From assembly GCF_001999905.1 (NCBI RefSeq), contig NZ_CP019641.1, forward strand, positions 186,001 through 250,000: 64,000 nucleotides of DNA, given 5' to 3'. The position numbers and the translations under genes are program-made. This stretch comes from Planococcus lenghuensis (GTDB lineage: Bacteria > Bacillota > Bacilli > Bacillales_A > Planococcaceae). Below the pieces are notes generated by a model. The model ran no database searches, was not told the DNA's origin, and worked only from the letters and a program-made list of their open reading frames with translations. Of the stretch, positions 34,603 through 44,474 are shown in pieces. Within the stretch, counting starts at the first letter, position 1. Every line of letters begins with the position of its first letter.

Positions 34603-35740
34603 TATAAGTTGAATTAAAGAAACATACTCAAAGGCGCACGCAAAGCCGATCAATCACTTCTTCCAATCGCTCGCTGATGTACTGGATGAATTCCCGCACT
34701 TTCAGCTTAATCTTACGAACATCCGGGAAGAAGACATTGTTAATGACGGATTCCTTCAGCCATTTCCAGAGGCCTTCCGTCAGGTTCAGTTGGGGGCTGT
34801 AGGGCGGCAGGAAGACAAGCCCCAATCGGTCCCGGTTCTCTTCCAGAAACGGCTGGATCAGCTTCGCGTGATGGATTCGGGCATTGTCCAGAACCACGGC
34901 GATCTTACCCGTTGGGTAAACAGATAGGAGTTTCCTGAGAAAGCGCAGGAACGTCACGGCATCATACCGTTCTTCTTCTGTGCAGAAGACTTCGCCCGTC
35001 GCGTAATTTAGCGTGGCGATGAGCTTCACGCCTTTGTGTTGGCCGTGAGTGGGGATGAACCGCTGTTCCCCTTTTCTGAACCACGTCCGCCCGATTGCCT
35101 GGTAATCTCGGATCATCGACTCATCCTCGAAGAGGAGATGGTCGATCTCTTCAGCCATCAGCTTTTTTTTAGCGCTGGAAACGTCTTTTCCTTGAATTCC
35201 CGCTGCTTTTCCGGATCGGCTTTCTCCAGCGTATACGTCGGCCGTGTATTGGAGAGCCCCTGCCTGCCCAACAGAATCGACATACCGCGCAGGGAATAAG
35301 AGACGCCCCATCTGTTTTTCGCGTATTCGGCAGCCAGTGCGAGTGTCCAGTTGTAGCGGGCGCTGAAGCCGACATCGGCCGGTGTCCGGGTGGCAATCGT
35401 CTCCGCCAGCTCTTCCTGCTGTTCTGCCGTCAGTTTCGGTTTCTTTCCAGTGGAATGGCCAAGGGCCAGTCCCTCGATGCCGCCTGCCAGATAAGCGGAC
35501 AAGTAAGAACTGACGGCCTGGCGGCGCCGGCCGATGATCCGGCCGGCTTCCTCCATTGTCTCGCCCTCCAGGACAAGACGGACAGCCAGATATCGTTCGT
35601 AAAGCCGGCGGTCTTTCGCCTGGTTCATGGCTTCCTGCAGTTCGCTCAGCTGATCCTGTTTTTCCATATTCGATCATCCTTTCAGGTATTAACAGTATAC
35701 ACCTGATTGCTGGATGTTCGAAACATTAAATCAACTTATA
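34603..35740 (-). mobile_element. IS630-family insertion sequence, copy 1
   Basis: A 1138-bp element flanked by the TA duplication (34601-34602 and 35741-35742). Terminal repeats start TATAAGTTGA at both ends. The encoded protein sequences match those of the copy at 50771-51908. Confidence 0.93.
34628..35667 (-). CDS. IS630-family transposase (two overlapping frames)
   Basis: The first frame (35158-35667) is an HTH domain (MEEAGRIIGRRRQAVSSYL, winged KNRWGVSYS). The second (about 34628-35177) holds the DDE catalytic domain: Asp in LLFEDESMIR, Asp in VVLDNARIHH, Glu in NLTEGLWKWL. They meet at A8 (35163-35170), where ribosomal slippage would fuse them into a ~345-aa protein, as in other IS630 members. 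Confidence 0.9.
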
Positions 35741-36431
35741 TAGTTACATAAAAGATTCAAAAGGAGATTTAATTTTAGATACTAAATCAGTAGTTGTTCC
35801 GTTTTGGATTAGAGATCCCTTTATGCAATCCAAAAATAAAAAGAAACAAGGGAAGTTGTTAAACAATCGATATATTCTAATCAAAGTAATAAGATTGCGA
35901 GGAAAAGGAGGTGTGTATCTAGCACTTGATACAAAGAAAATGGGAATACCCAAAGTTATTCTTAAAGAAGGACGGTTTCAAGGAGAGACAGAGCCTTCTG
36001 GAGTCACTGCCATTGAAAGATTAAAATGGCAAGAAAGCGCCACGAAATGTTTGAAAAACTATCAACCTAAAGTTTTGGACTCTTTTACTGAAAATCAAAA
36101 CTATTTCTTGGTTTATGAATATCTAGATGCGGTATCTATAAAAGATTATATTCAGAAAAATAGATTTTCTAAGGAAGAGACATTAGAAATAATTTTGAAG
36201 ATCTCTGAAATAGTTGAAGAAATTCACTCTCAAGGGTATGTTTTAAGAGATTTATCTCCTGATAATGTGCTATTTTCATCTAATAAAGAGATTTACATAA
36301 TAGACTTAGAATATTCTTTTAAAGATTCTTGTGTGGATAACCTACCTTATTTCCCGGCGGGAACACCAGGTTTTTGTCCCCCAGAAAAGTTCGGTATTAA
36401 TGTATCATATCAACCTTCTTTTAGAGATGAC

Positions 36432-36503
36432 TGTTAATGCTATTTCATAATGTCCAAAAGTTGATGGTATTGTTTGTCCAGGAATTGACGGATATAATGT
36501 CCT
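36432..36503 (+). repeat. Left-end transposase binding repeats
   Basis: Three ~24-bp units in a row, each ending in TGTCC (36451-36455, ~36475-36479 and ~36498-36502), with TTGATGG or TTGACGG cores in the second and third. Confidence 0.6.
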
Positions 36504-36642
36504 TAACGATCCTGAAGAAAGGAAAAGACGCCTCCCTTGGTGTCGGCTATTACCAGTAGCTCGACGGGAGACGTCTCTTGACATGATATGATAATCGTCT
36601 CTCATTATAACATAGAAGAATGCACCTCGAAAGGCGTTTTTT

Positions 36643-37155
36643 ATTAGGTGTGCAGAAAAGGTTCCTTGTCCCTGTTGCAGTCATACAGCGTACAAGGTCA
36701 TTGGCTCCAGAGAACGGAAAGTAAGAGAAGACAGCGGTGAATCCCGTACATTCATCATTAGACGGTTGCGCTGCAGGGGATGTGAAAAGATCCATCATGA
36801 ATTACCGGATGTGATTGTGCCCTATAAACGATACGGTGCGGATGTCATCGAGGAGGCGACCCGCCCCACTGGCCACCTGACGGTGGCAGCTGATGAATCG
36901 ACCCTTTATCGTTGGCGGTATTGGTTCTTTGATCTGATCGATTACTGGCTCTTTATCCTTCAATCTCTCTTCATCCAGTTCCGGGAAAATGAGACCTCAG
37001 CGATCGACCTGTCCAGTCGGAAGCTGCCTGCGCATGAGCGAATTGGACAATGGTTTGGTGCAGAAGGCGGATGGCTGGCAAAGATTGTCCGCCCGGTTGC
37101 CAACCATCATTTTTGGATACATACCCGTTCTGCCTTTTTGTCCAACAGTCCGTGA
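36643..37155 (+). CDS. DUF6431 protein of the transposon
   Basis: The frame encodes an N-terminal zinc-binding region (VPCPCCSHT) followed by RRLRCRGCEKIHHELPD, the signature of DUF6431, and a helical C-terminus ending FLSNSP. No conventional start precedes the Cys-rich part; the first is TTG 36766. The true start (perhaps the ATT at 36643) is therefore unclear, or a frameshift is present. It accompanies TniA/TniB-like genes in elements of this kind; its role is unknown. Confidence 0.6.
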   Translation: MRCAEKVPCPCCSHTAYKVIGSRERKVREDSGESRTFIIRRLRCRGCEKIHHELPDVIVPYKRYGADVIEEATRPTGHLTVAADESTLYRWRYWFFDLIDYWLFILQSLFIQFRENETSAIDLSSRKLPAHERIGQWFGAEGGWLAKIVRPVANHHFWIHTRSAFLSNSP

Positions 37156-37194
37156 ATTACACTTCAACTATCCGAACAAGAAGGAGTGTTGAAA

Positions 37195-38550
37195 GTGGCA
37201 AGGACAAAAGCGGAAGAACTCGCAACCCATCGGTTTCAGATGATTGCGCCTCTATTGAATGAAAAGTTGGATGCCCAGGAACTGCAAAAGCTCCGCCGGC
37301 AAATCTGTGAGCGGCACGGCCTCTCCGAACGCACCATCCGACGCTACGTCGCGCAGTTCAAGAAGGAAGGCTTTGAAGGGCTGAAGCAGAAACCATACCG
37401 TTCGGTTCCCCGGGAGCTTCAAGATCACGTGGTGGAGCAGGCAATCCTCCTGAGACGAGAGGTTCCGAGCCGGAGCATCGCCTCGATTATCCAGATTCTT
37501 GAGTGGGACGGTGTCGTCGCAAAAGGCGAATTGAAGCGCAGCACGTTACAGGAACGCCTGTCAAAACAAGGGTATAGCGCCCGTCAGATGAAAATGTATC
37601 ATGAGACATCGGGCGCCGTGCGGCGATTTCAGAAACGCCGTCGGAATGCCCTCTGGCATTCGGATATCAAATACGGACCCTACCTGCCGATCGGGCCAAA
37701 CGGGACGAAGAAACAGGTCTACATGGTGGCGTTCCTGGATGATGCGACCCGCTTCCCGCTCCATGTGGCATTCTATCCGATGTTGGATGCGCGCTGCGTG
37801 GAAGATGCATTTCGTGAATCCATCCGGAAGCATGGGGTACCGGAGAGCGTCTACTTCGACAACGGCAAGCAATATCGCACCAAATGGATGGCGCGAACCT
37901 GTTCCAAGCTCGGCACACGGCTTTTATATGCCCGCCCCTATTCACCAGAATCGACCGGCAAGGTCGAGCGGTTCAATCGAACCTTTGACGAGTTCCTGCA
38001 GGAAGTGCGACTCGAAGAACCGAAGACCGTCGATGAACTGAACGGCTGGTTGGATGTCTGGGTGAAAGAGCGCTACGCCCACAAACCACACAGCGCACTG
38101 GACGGCAAGACGCCATTTGAAGCGTTTCGCAACGAATCGACCCAGCTCCGTTCGGTCTCAGCCGAAGAGCTGGCCCATGCCTTCCTGCATGCGGAGACGC
38201 GGAAAGTCGATAAATCGGGCTGCATCAGTTTCCAGGACCGCAAATATGAAGTCGGTCTCAACTTTGTCGGCTGCAAGGTGGAAATTACGTTTGATCCGCA
38301 GGACACCCGCGAACTGACCGTCGACTATCCAGGTTATGATAGCTGGAAAGCGCGGGAAATGGTCATCACCGAGAAGACTGGGAAGCGACCAGCGCTACCG
38401 GAAAAGATGACGAAAGAACCTGCCGGTTCATCTCGCCTCCTGCAAGGGGCCAAAAAAGTGAACGCGGACCGCAAGGCAGCTGCCGTGACACCGAGTGTGC
38501 CGGCCGTGAGCTTCCGTCACATCGGAAAAGGGGGTGCGGAACATGTTTGA
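37195..38550 (+). CDS. TniA/Mu-like DDE transposase
   Basis: A ~451-aa transposase with an N-terminal HTH (LSERTIRRYVAQFKKEGFEG) and an rve domain: Asp in LWHSDIKYG, Asp in VYFDNGKQY and Glu in STGKVERFNRTF. A Mu-type beta-barrel follows (SGCISFQDRKYEVG). The start is GTG 37195, eight bases after AAGGAG. It overlaps the ATPase gene by eight bases. Confidence 0.9.
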   Translation: MARTKAEELATHRFQMIAPLLNEKLDAQELQKLRRQICERHGLSERTIRRYVAQFKKEGFEGLKQKPYRSVPRELQDHVVEQAILLRREVPSRSIASIIQILEWDGVVAKGELKRSTLQERLSKQGYSARQMKMYHETSGAVRRFQKRRRNALWHSDIKYGPYLPIGPNGTKKQVYMVAFLDDATRFPLHVAFYPMLDARCVEDAFRESIRKHGVPESVYFDNGKQYRTKWMARTCSKLGTRLLYARPYSPESTGKVERFNRTFDEFLQEVRLEEPKTVDELNGWLDVWVKERYAHKPHSALDGKTPFEAFRNESTQLRSVSAEELAHAFLHAETRKVDKSGCISFQDRKYEVGLNFVGCKVEITFDPQDTRELTVDYPGYDSWKAREMVITEKTGKRPALPEKMTKEPAGSSRLLQGAKKVNADRKAAAVTPSVPAVSFRHIGKGGAEHV

Positions 38551-39343
38551 ATCGTTCTTTGAGATGCGTGCCACGCCGTTCTCCCGGGACATCCCGACCG
38601 CCGAATTGTACGAATCGAATCAGCTGGAAGAAATCCTTGGCCGGCTGAACTATGCCGCAGAACGGCAGCTCTTCGCGGTCATGACCGGTGAATGCGGACT
38701 CGGAAAGACCACCGCCATCCGCCGGTTTACGGATCAACTGGATCCTTCGCGCTTTAAGCTGCTTTATCTGTCAGACTCAAAGTTGACGCCCCGGCATTTC
38801 TATAAGGGGCTGTTGGAACAATTGGGACTCGAGTCCAAGTTTTATCGGGGCGATGCCAAGCGGCAACTGCATCGCGAAATCGAACTGATGAAAGGCATCC
38901 ATAAGCTGACGCCCGTCTGTGTGGTGGATGAAGCCCACTTACTCGACCGGGAGATGTTGGAAGAGGTGCGGTTCCTCCTGAACTTCCGCATGGATGCCCA
39001 GAGTCCGATGGCGCTGATCATGGTCGGGCAGAACGAACTGTGGGAGCGCCTTCAGCTCCAATCCTTCGCAGCTATCCGCCAGCGGATTGATATCCAATTC
39101 CGGCTGCATCATCTTGACCGGGCGGAGACCGAACAGTACATGAACAAACATCTTTCCTTCTCAGGTGTCGGACGGGATATCTTCAGCGAATCCGCGATTG
39201 ATGAGGTGTTCAGCTATTCGAGTGGTGCGTCGCGCCTCATCAACAAGCTGGCAACGCATTGCCTGTTGTTTGCGGCGCAGAATGGAAATCGCATCATCGA
39301 CGACCGGATGGTGAAGAAAGTGATCGAGGGAGAACTGGCCTAG
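38543..39343 (+). CDS. TniB/ExeA-type AAA ATPase
   Basis: A ~266-aa ATPase with Walker A GECGLGKTTA, Walker B VCVVDEAHLL and an arginine-finger region (AIRQRIDIQF). It selects targets and activates the DDE transposase. The start is ATG 38543 after GGGGG; the frame from GTG 38534 is less likely. Confidence 0.9.
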   Translation: MFESFFEMRATPFSRDIPTAELYESNQLEEILGRLNYAAERQLFAVMTGECGLGKTTAIRRFTDQLDPSRFKLLYLSDSKLTPRHFYKGLLEQLGLESKFYRGDAKRQLHREIELMKGIHKLTPVCVVDEAHLLDREMLEEVRFLLNFRMDAQSPMALIMVGQNELWERLQLQSFAAIRQRIDIQFRLHHLDRAETEQYMNKHLSFSGVGRDIFSESAIDEVFSYSSGASRLINKLATHCLLFAAQNGNRIIDDRMVKKVIEGELA

Positions 39344-39370
39344 TTCCCCCTCGTTTTTCTCTATTTTTCC

Positions 39371-39441
39371 GGACAAAGAAACCGTCAGGTTGGGGACAAA
39401 AAGAACCGTCAATTTCCAGACAAAATCAGACGTCAATAACA
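39371..39441 (+). repeat. Right-end transposase binding repeats
   Basis: Three ~24-bp units in the opposite orientation to the left end, each beginning GGACAAA or AGACAAA and containing CCGTCA or ACGTCA. The arrangement is typical of Tn7/Tn5053/Tn552-class elements. Confidence 0.65.
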
Positions 39442-39708
39442 GATGACCTTTACTCAATAGTTTCTTTATTAAACGTAATGCTGTTTCAAGACGAATACAA
39501 CAATTATATAAATAACCATTCTGAAGAGGGGATGAATAAAAAGTACATAAAAAGAGCTTGGGAGGTAGGAAGAAAAAATATTGAAAACTACCCGAGGTTA
39601 ACTTCGATTTTAGAGAAAGGTTTAAATGATAGTGAAAAAGAAAGATATTGTTCTGTTAAGGAGATAAAGAAAGAATTGAAAAGCTGGAAAGAAAGCTGGT
39701 GAATAAAG

Positions 39709-40620
39709 TTGGAACAAGAACAAGTAATAAAAATTAAAAATGTTGGTATTAAATATGGAGATAATTGGGTTATAAGAAATTTCAATACCGATTTTTATCA
39801 AGGCCAAATGGTAGCACTTATTGGATCTAATGGGGCTGGTAAAACCACGTTAATGAACACTATTGCTGGAGCTATACATCCGGAAGAGGGAAAGGTGGAG
39901 TTTAATAAGAAGTTGTTAAACAAGCATGCTTTTTCATCAATAGGCTGGAGTCCACAAAGACAAGTAATAGATTGGTATTTAAACGTTTATAATAACGTAT
40001 ATATGGGTGCTATGTTGGCAGGATACTCTAAGAGAGAATCTAAGATTAAAACAAACAATGCACTGAAAATAGTTGGTCTAGAAGACATGAGTAAAAAGCA
40101 TCCCGATGCACTTTCAGGTGGACAGCAACAACGAGTACAAATTGCTCGAGCTATCGTTCATACTCCAAAAATCATGATATTAGATGAACCGACAACTGGA
40201 TTGGATGCGGAATCCACAGATAACTTATTAGCATCCCTAAAAAAACATGCAGATATGGGGAATTTCGTTTTGCTGTCTTCACATGATTTACATTCCGTAG
40301 AAAATTATTGCGACACAATTATGTTTATAGATAAAGGAAAGTTGATATATTTTGAAAAAAAAGAAGCTTTTTTATCACGGTTTCAGAATTTTGAAGTACT
40401 GACGTTAGAAATTGAACATGAACTAAGTGATGCGCAATTTAATACTTTACAAAAATCTATAGAAATAATAAGCAGAAATCCTCTCCAAGTAAGAATAAAA
40501 AGTAATGAACCTTTGGGTGATTTAATTCAGCTTGTTGAAAGATATGTTTGTGTGAAAGATGTAAAAAAGGAGAAGTCGAACTTAAGGGATATATACTTAA
40601 AACTGAAGGAGGGAGAGTAA
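39709..40620 (+). CDS. ABC transporter ATP-binding protein of the peptide cluster
   Basis: A ~303-aa ATPase with Walker A GSNGAGKTT, signature LSGGQQQR, Walker B IMILDEPTTGLD and an H-loop (SSHDLHS). A TTG start lies six bases after the synthetase stop. It pairs with the ABC-2 permease that follows, probably exporting the modified peptide or giving self-immunity. Confidence 0.88.
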   Translation: MEQEQVIKIKNVGIKYGDNWVIRNFNTDFYQGQMVALIGSNGAGKTTLMNTIAGAIHPEEGKVEFNKKLLNKHAFSSIGWSPQRQVIDWYLNVYNNVYMGAMLAGYSKRESKIKTNNALKIVGLEDMSKKHPDALSGGQQQRVQIARAIVHTPKIMILDEPTTGLDAESTDNLLASLKKHADMGNFVLLSSHDLHSVENYCDTIMFIDKGKLIYFEKKEAFLSRFQNFEVLTLEIEHELSDAQFNTLQKSIEIISRNPLQVRIKSNEPLGDLIQLVERYVCVKDVKKEKSNLRDIYLKLKEGE

Positions 40621-41433
40621 GTGGAAAAAAAAATTGAATCGATTGACTTAGGAAAGAATAGTTTTCTTGGAGTCAAAGGAATAATAGCAGTAATTACAAT
40701 TGAGCTACAAGCTTTTTGGAACAATAGAAATACTGTATATGCAAAATTTTTAGAGCCAATAATTTACCTCTTATTTTTAGTTGTAGGAATTAGAAGTTCT
40801 AATCATCTAATTCAATTTAAAGGAGAGTCTGTTGATTATATATTATTTTCTGTACCAGGTATAATGGCAATTTTAGTAATTCGTTTAATGTCTCATACTA
40901 TCTATAGATCGACCATAGATAGAAGATGGGGCCTGATGGCTCTAAAGTTTTTGAATGGAGTAACCCCAATAAGTTATATTTTAGGACTCTCAGTTTATCC
41001 TATTGCAATGTTTATAGTTCAATCAACTTTACTAATAATATTATCATTGTTTTTTGGTATAACAATAACTTTGTCAGGTTTTATATTAGCTCTGGCTTTT
41101 GGTGCTATTGCTATTTTATTTTGGAGTACTCTTGGTGTAATTATTACAACTAGCATTCACAACTATCAACAAAGAGATTTAATTATAAGTTTAATGGTAT
41201 TACCCTTAATATTTACTGCTCCTACTTTTTTTAGTTTAGACAATGTACCTACTTATATGAAAGTAGTAGCATTTTTTAATCCTTTAACTTATCAAACTAA
41301 TTCGATAAGAAGTGCTCTTACTAATCAAGTATCTTTATTAGAAATGTCTGCTACTATATTTTTATCAATAATAGTTTTAGTGATTTTTATTATTCTTTCA
41401 AAAAAGATAAAACTATTAAATAATGAACACTAG
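40621..41433 (+). CDS. ABC-2 type permease
   Basis: A 270-aa protein with six hydrophobic segments. GTG 40621 directly follows the ATPase stop behind GGAGGGAG. The layout is typical of ABC-2 exporters for bacteriocins and drugs. It ends the AT-rich cluster. Confidence 0.85.
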   Translation: MEKKIESIDLGKNSFLGVKGIIAVITIELQAFWNNRNTVYAKFLEPIIYLLFLVVGIRSSNHLIQFKGESVDYILFSVPGIMAILVIRLMSHTIYRSTIDRRWGLMALKFLNGVTPISYILGLSVYPIAMFIVQSTLLIILSLFFGITITLSGFILALAFGAIAILFWSTLGVIITTSIHNYQQRDLIISLMVLPLIFTAPTFFSLDNVPTYMKVVAFFNPLTYQTNSIRSALTNQVSLLEMSATIFLSIIVLVIFIILSKKIKLLNNEH

Positions 41434-41711
41434 AGGAAAATCACAAAATATCATCTCCATTTAGAGAAAGAAGCAAATATAGTTTTCCTCTGGTGGGATG
41501 AAATAAGTTTATTCCATTCCTTTTTGATAATACTTTTCTACGATAGATTGGACTCCAGCTGAATACGATTATTGAAAGTGAGCGTCAATAAAAATTGCCT
41601 AGAGTACAGGCAAGCTTTATTTGACGCTTATATTATTGTAGAAAATAAGGAATTATTCTTCAGCTCAAATATCATGTTTGTAAAAAACTTACTCAGCAAA
41701 GAAGTAGAAAA
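41434..41711. other. Gene-free stretch with a MITE-like hairpin
   Basis: At 41577-41633 GAGCGTCAATAAAAATTGCCT faces an inverted AGGCAAGCTTTATTTGACGC. Its ends resemble the terminal repeats of the neighbouring ISL3 element, so it may be a mini-derivative. No gene seen. Confidence 0.45.
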
Positions 41712-43585
41712 GTAAGCGTCAAATAGGTTCTTTCCACACTTAGTTGAATTTACGAGCTTCAAGCAATAATAGTTTATTTCGCAGAAGCTCAAAACTATTT
41801 CTTCCATACATGATACGTTTAATGGTTTTCAACTTATTTATACTTCTTTCGGCTAATCCGTTATTGTAAGACAGGATACATGCATTTTCAACGGCCTCTA
41901 TATCCTTCTTCATTCCATTGAGAAAACTGACCAATTCCTTTAACTTAAGGCTTTCAGCTTCGGAAATCCATTTATGCAACGCCTCTTTTTTACCCGATTG
42001 AAGAATCCCTTTAAATTCCCCTAGTAAGCGAAATAAGGTTTCAATCACCGGATACTTCTGAAAAACGTTTTTTACTTGTTCGGAGGAAATGGCTTTTACT
42101 TTATCCAGTGGCTTGTAAAGTAGCTTTACCAGCCACTTTCTCTCTACAATCTCCGTGGCATCGGCGGTTTCTTCATCTTTTAGATCGCTTCGCAGCCTTT
42201 TCTCTTTCGCTATGAATTGTCTGATCGCAGCTTCTGAACCTGTGTAACCTTTCTTACAAATGGAAGTGTAGATCTCTTTATAAGTGGTTCCTTTTGAACG
42301 TAAAGCGATCACTTCATTTCGAAAAGGAGCTAATTTTCCGTTGCGCTGTACACCATATTGGCCGTGGACCGGATTGAAATCGGAAGCTAAATAATTGTTT
42401 ATCGTCTTCATTGTATAGCCAGTTTCATCGGCAATTTTTCTGATACTGTATCCTTTTTCCCGTAAAGCGATCACTGCTTCGGCTCTTCCTATTACTTTTT
42501 GAACGGCTTTCTTGTGTTCCTGACCACGTTGATCCACTGACTCTTTGGGGATTTCTTCTTCATGCATTCTCATATATTTTCGAATCATTTGAAAGCTGCA
42601 TCTCGTTTGAGAACGAATTTCTTGTAAGGTGCGTCCTTGGGACGCCAAAGCTTTGACCCATAGGATTTTATCGCGTCGTGAAGATTTAGTGGTTAGTAGT
42701 AGATTCATAGCGTGCTGTTCCTTCGTTAATGGAATGATGATCCGTCCGGATAAAACACTATACAGATAGAGTGTAATCGCATCTGTCAGGTTTTTCACTA
42801 AATGAAAGCGATCGCTGATGTGATGGGCTTCAGGATGAGCTTCCCGAATCGCCGCGGCATACGTAGGAGAGCCGTCTCTTGAAACAAATTCGATATTTGG
42901 AAAGAGTGAAAGCCAACTAACCACATCTTTTTTCTCTCTTGATTCAATGGGGTCAATGACTTTGCCATCCGTCAAATCGATCATGAGAGTGCCGTAGCTC
43001 TTTCTTTTTTTTATCGCGAAATCATCGATGCAGATCGCTTCAATCGATTCTTTATTTATGGACAGTAGACTTTTTTTTTTGATAGTTACAGATGGTACTC
43101 TTTTTAACGTCGACTACGTGCTGAGATAGATAGGCTGCAGCTGAGACAGAACTTTGGGTTAATGAAACTTCCAGGATAGTTTCTTTTAACCTCCTGGTTT
43201 TCTTCGCTTTATTGTCTAAAAAGGGGAAGGTTTCGGTAAATGTCGTCCGGTGACAGGAAGCATTATCACAAAACATTTTCCGGTTTGATAGTATGATGAC
43301 TACTTTTTTATCTTGAATCGGTAAATTTTGAAAGTTTCGGCTATAGCGAGAGTGGATGCGGGAAGACACCTGTTGGCAGGAAGGACATACACATTCTTTG
43401 CGAGTAGATGCCACAGAAAAACGAATGAAATCGGCAGATATATCCGTACTTGTGCAAACTAAATTTTCATCGAGTAATGTGATGAGTTCCTCCATAAAGC
43501 CATCTCTCCTATGATTTTTTGTTTCATTATAACAGAATACACAAACTATTCAACTAAGTATGGAAAGAACCTATTTGACGCTTAC
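41712..43585 (-). mobile_element. ISL3-family insertion sequence
   Basis: A 1.87-kb element with long terminal inverted repeats: GTAAGCGTCAAATAGG continuing through TTCTTTCCA and ACTTAGTTGAAT, with one mismatch. The right end abuts an IS66 remnant. No 8-bp duplication is obvious. Confidence 0.88.
41740..43495 (-). pseudogene. ISL3-family transposase, frameshifted in an A10 run
   Basis: The N-terminal frame (43052-43495) has the zinc motif CVCPSCQ ... CDNASCH. The C-terminal frame (from before 42984 to 41740) is the DDE_Tnp_ISL3 domain (VSRDGSPTYAAAIREAHP, HISDRFHLVKNL, NNGLAERSINKLK). They are joined by the A10 tract at 43071-43080: with nine A's the frame would read through QKKSLLSINKESIEAICIDDF. 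This is either a real frameshift or a homopolymer sequencing error. Confidence 0.85.
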
Positions 43586-43662
43586 GGAAGATGGTGGTTT
43601 ACTGCTGTTGCGGCTGTCAGTGCCAAGCTGCCGCTCGAGATCCTGTACCCGGGTTTTTAAAA
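43586..43662 (-). pseudogene. Remnant of an IS66-type transposase
   Basis: Minus-strand translation gives RVQDLERQLGTDSRNSSKPPSS, the N-terminal signature of IS66/TnpC (DUF6444). It is cut exactly where the ISL3 right end starts. Confidence 0.65.
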
Positions 43663-43754
43663 AACCAGAAAATGTATACTCTTCTATTTATACATAAGAT
43701 AGCTAAAAAGAAATAATTTACTGTATAATCTTATTTAAGGAAGGAGTTATAATA

Positions 43755-44435
43755 GTGAATCTAGTTAATGATTTTATTAGTTTTTTGAACATAAATAGTG
43801 GGGCCTTGGCAGTCCTTCTTAATGCAATTTTGGTTTCCATCACAGGAATATACGTTTTTTTGACATATAAGCTTGCTAAAAATTCTAATCAAACCGTTCA
43901 AGATGCTCGTATAGATTTAATTAATAAAAAAAAGAGAGAAGAAGCTATCAAGAAAAACCTTATTTACTTAATTAACAGTGAAATATTGCAAAATTCCTTC
44001 ATTTATGTTTTTTCTCAGTATTACTTGCTTAACAAAAAAGAAGTTAACTTAAAAGAGAGACTAAGGCAATTTTGGAGTAATGGTAGAATCTCTGTAGATA
44101 GCACCTCAAAAGGCCATATAATTGCCCATACTAAGTTGGATACTTGGAGAGAAATACGTGGCCAATGTAGTCAATATTTTTCCAATGAACTTATGCAAGA
44201 GTTAACGGGATACTATTTCGGAGTTGAACATTCAAAAATCTATTCGATTAAAGGAATGCAAAGAGAAAACTTTATTGAACTTTGTAACAACCAACTTATA
44301 TCTACTTACAAGTGTTTGGAAATTTTAAGAAATGAAGTAGAAGATCTTCGAATTATAGAGGAATACAAAGTAGGGAAAAAGACTCTTCGGATAAACAAGG
44401 AAAAAGGTATTCTTATTGAATCAAGTGAAGGATAG
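43755..44435 (+). CDS. Membrane-anchored hypothetical protein, 226 aa
   Basis: GTG 43755 follows AGGAAGGAG. One N-terminal TM helix (LAVLLNAILVSITGIYVFLTY) is followed by a basic helical cytoplasmic domain with no recognised motif. The gene is AT-rich, unlike the IS elements, and sits between ISL3 and the recombinase. A defence or toxin role is possible but unsupported. Confidence 0.6.
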   Translation: MNLVNDFISFLNINSGALAVLLNAILVSITGIYVFLTYKLAKNSNQTVQDARIDLINKKKREEAIKKNLIYLINSEILQNSFIYVFSQYYLLNKKEVNLKERLRQFWSNGRISVDSTSKGHIIAHTKLDTWREIRGQCSQYFSNELMQELTGYYFGVEHSKIYSIKGMQRENFIELCNNQLISTYKCLEILRNEVEDLRIIEEYKVGKKTLRINKEKGILIESSEG

Positions 44436-44474
44436 AACGACAGCTAGAGAGGAAATGCAGCCATCGTTCTTTCT

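Larger units (their letters stand above)
36432..39441 (+). mobile_element. 3.0-kb transposon with TniA/TniB-type genes
   Basis: Flanked by the 6-bp duplication GATGAC (36426-36431 and 39442-39447). The ends begin TGTTAATGC and finish GTCAATAACA. Cargo and transposition genes: a DUF6431 protein, a DDE transposase and an AAA ATPase. It inserted in the kinase domain of the synthetase gene. Confidence 0.9.
34131..39702 (+). pseudogene. Lyase-kinase lanthipeptide synthetase without cyclase domain, split by IS630 and a Tn
   Basis: Three pieces join in one frame (34131-34602, 35743-36431, 39448-39702) to give about 471 aa. Piece 1 is the class III/IV phosphoserine-lyase-like domain: FKLHISATIKN, GKAITIYPID, VHYRYGSFF. 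Piece 2 is the Ser/Thr kinase: glycine loop RGKGGVYLALD, VILKEGR, catalytic VLRDLSPDN, metal-binding IIDLEYS. Piece 3 begins DLYSIVSLL and ends the kinase C-lobe with KELKSWKESW, then stops. No LanC-like cyclase follows, unlike the ~850-aa LanKC/LanL. The start is TTG 34131 (or 34122) after AAGGAGAGG. Both target duplications (TA; GATGAC) are intact. Confidence 0.82.
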
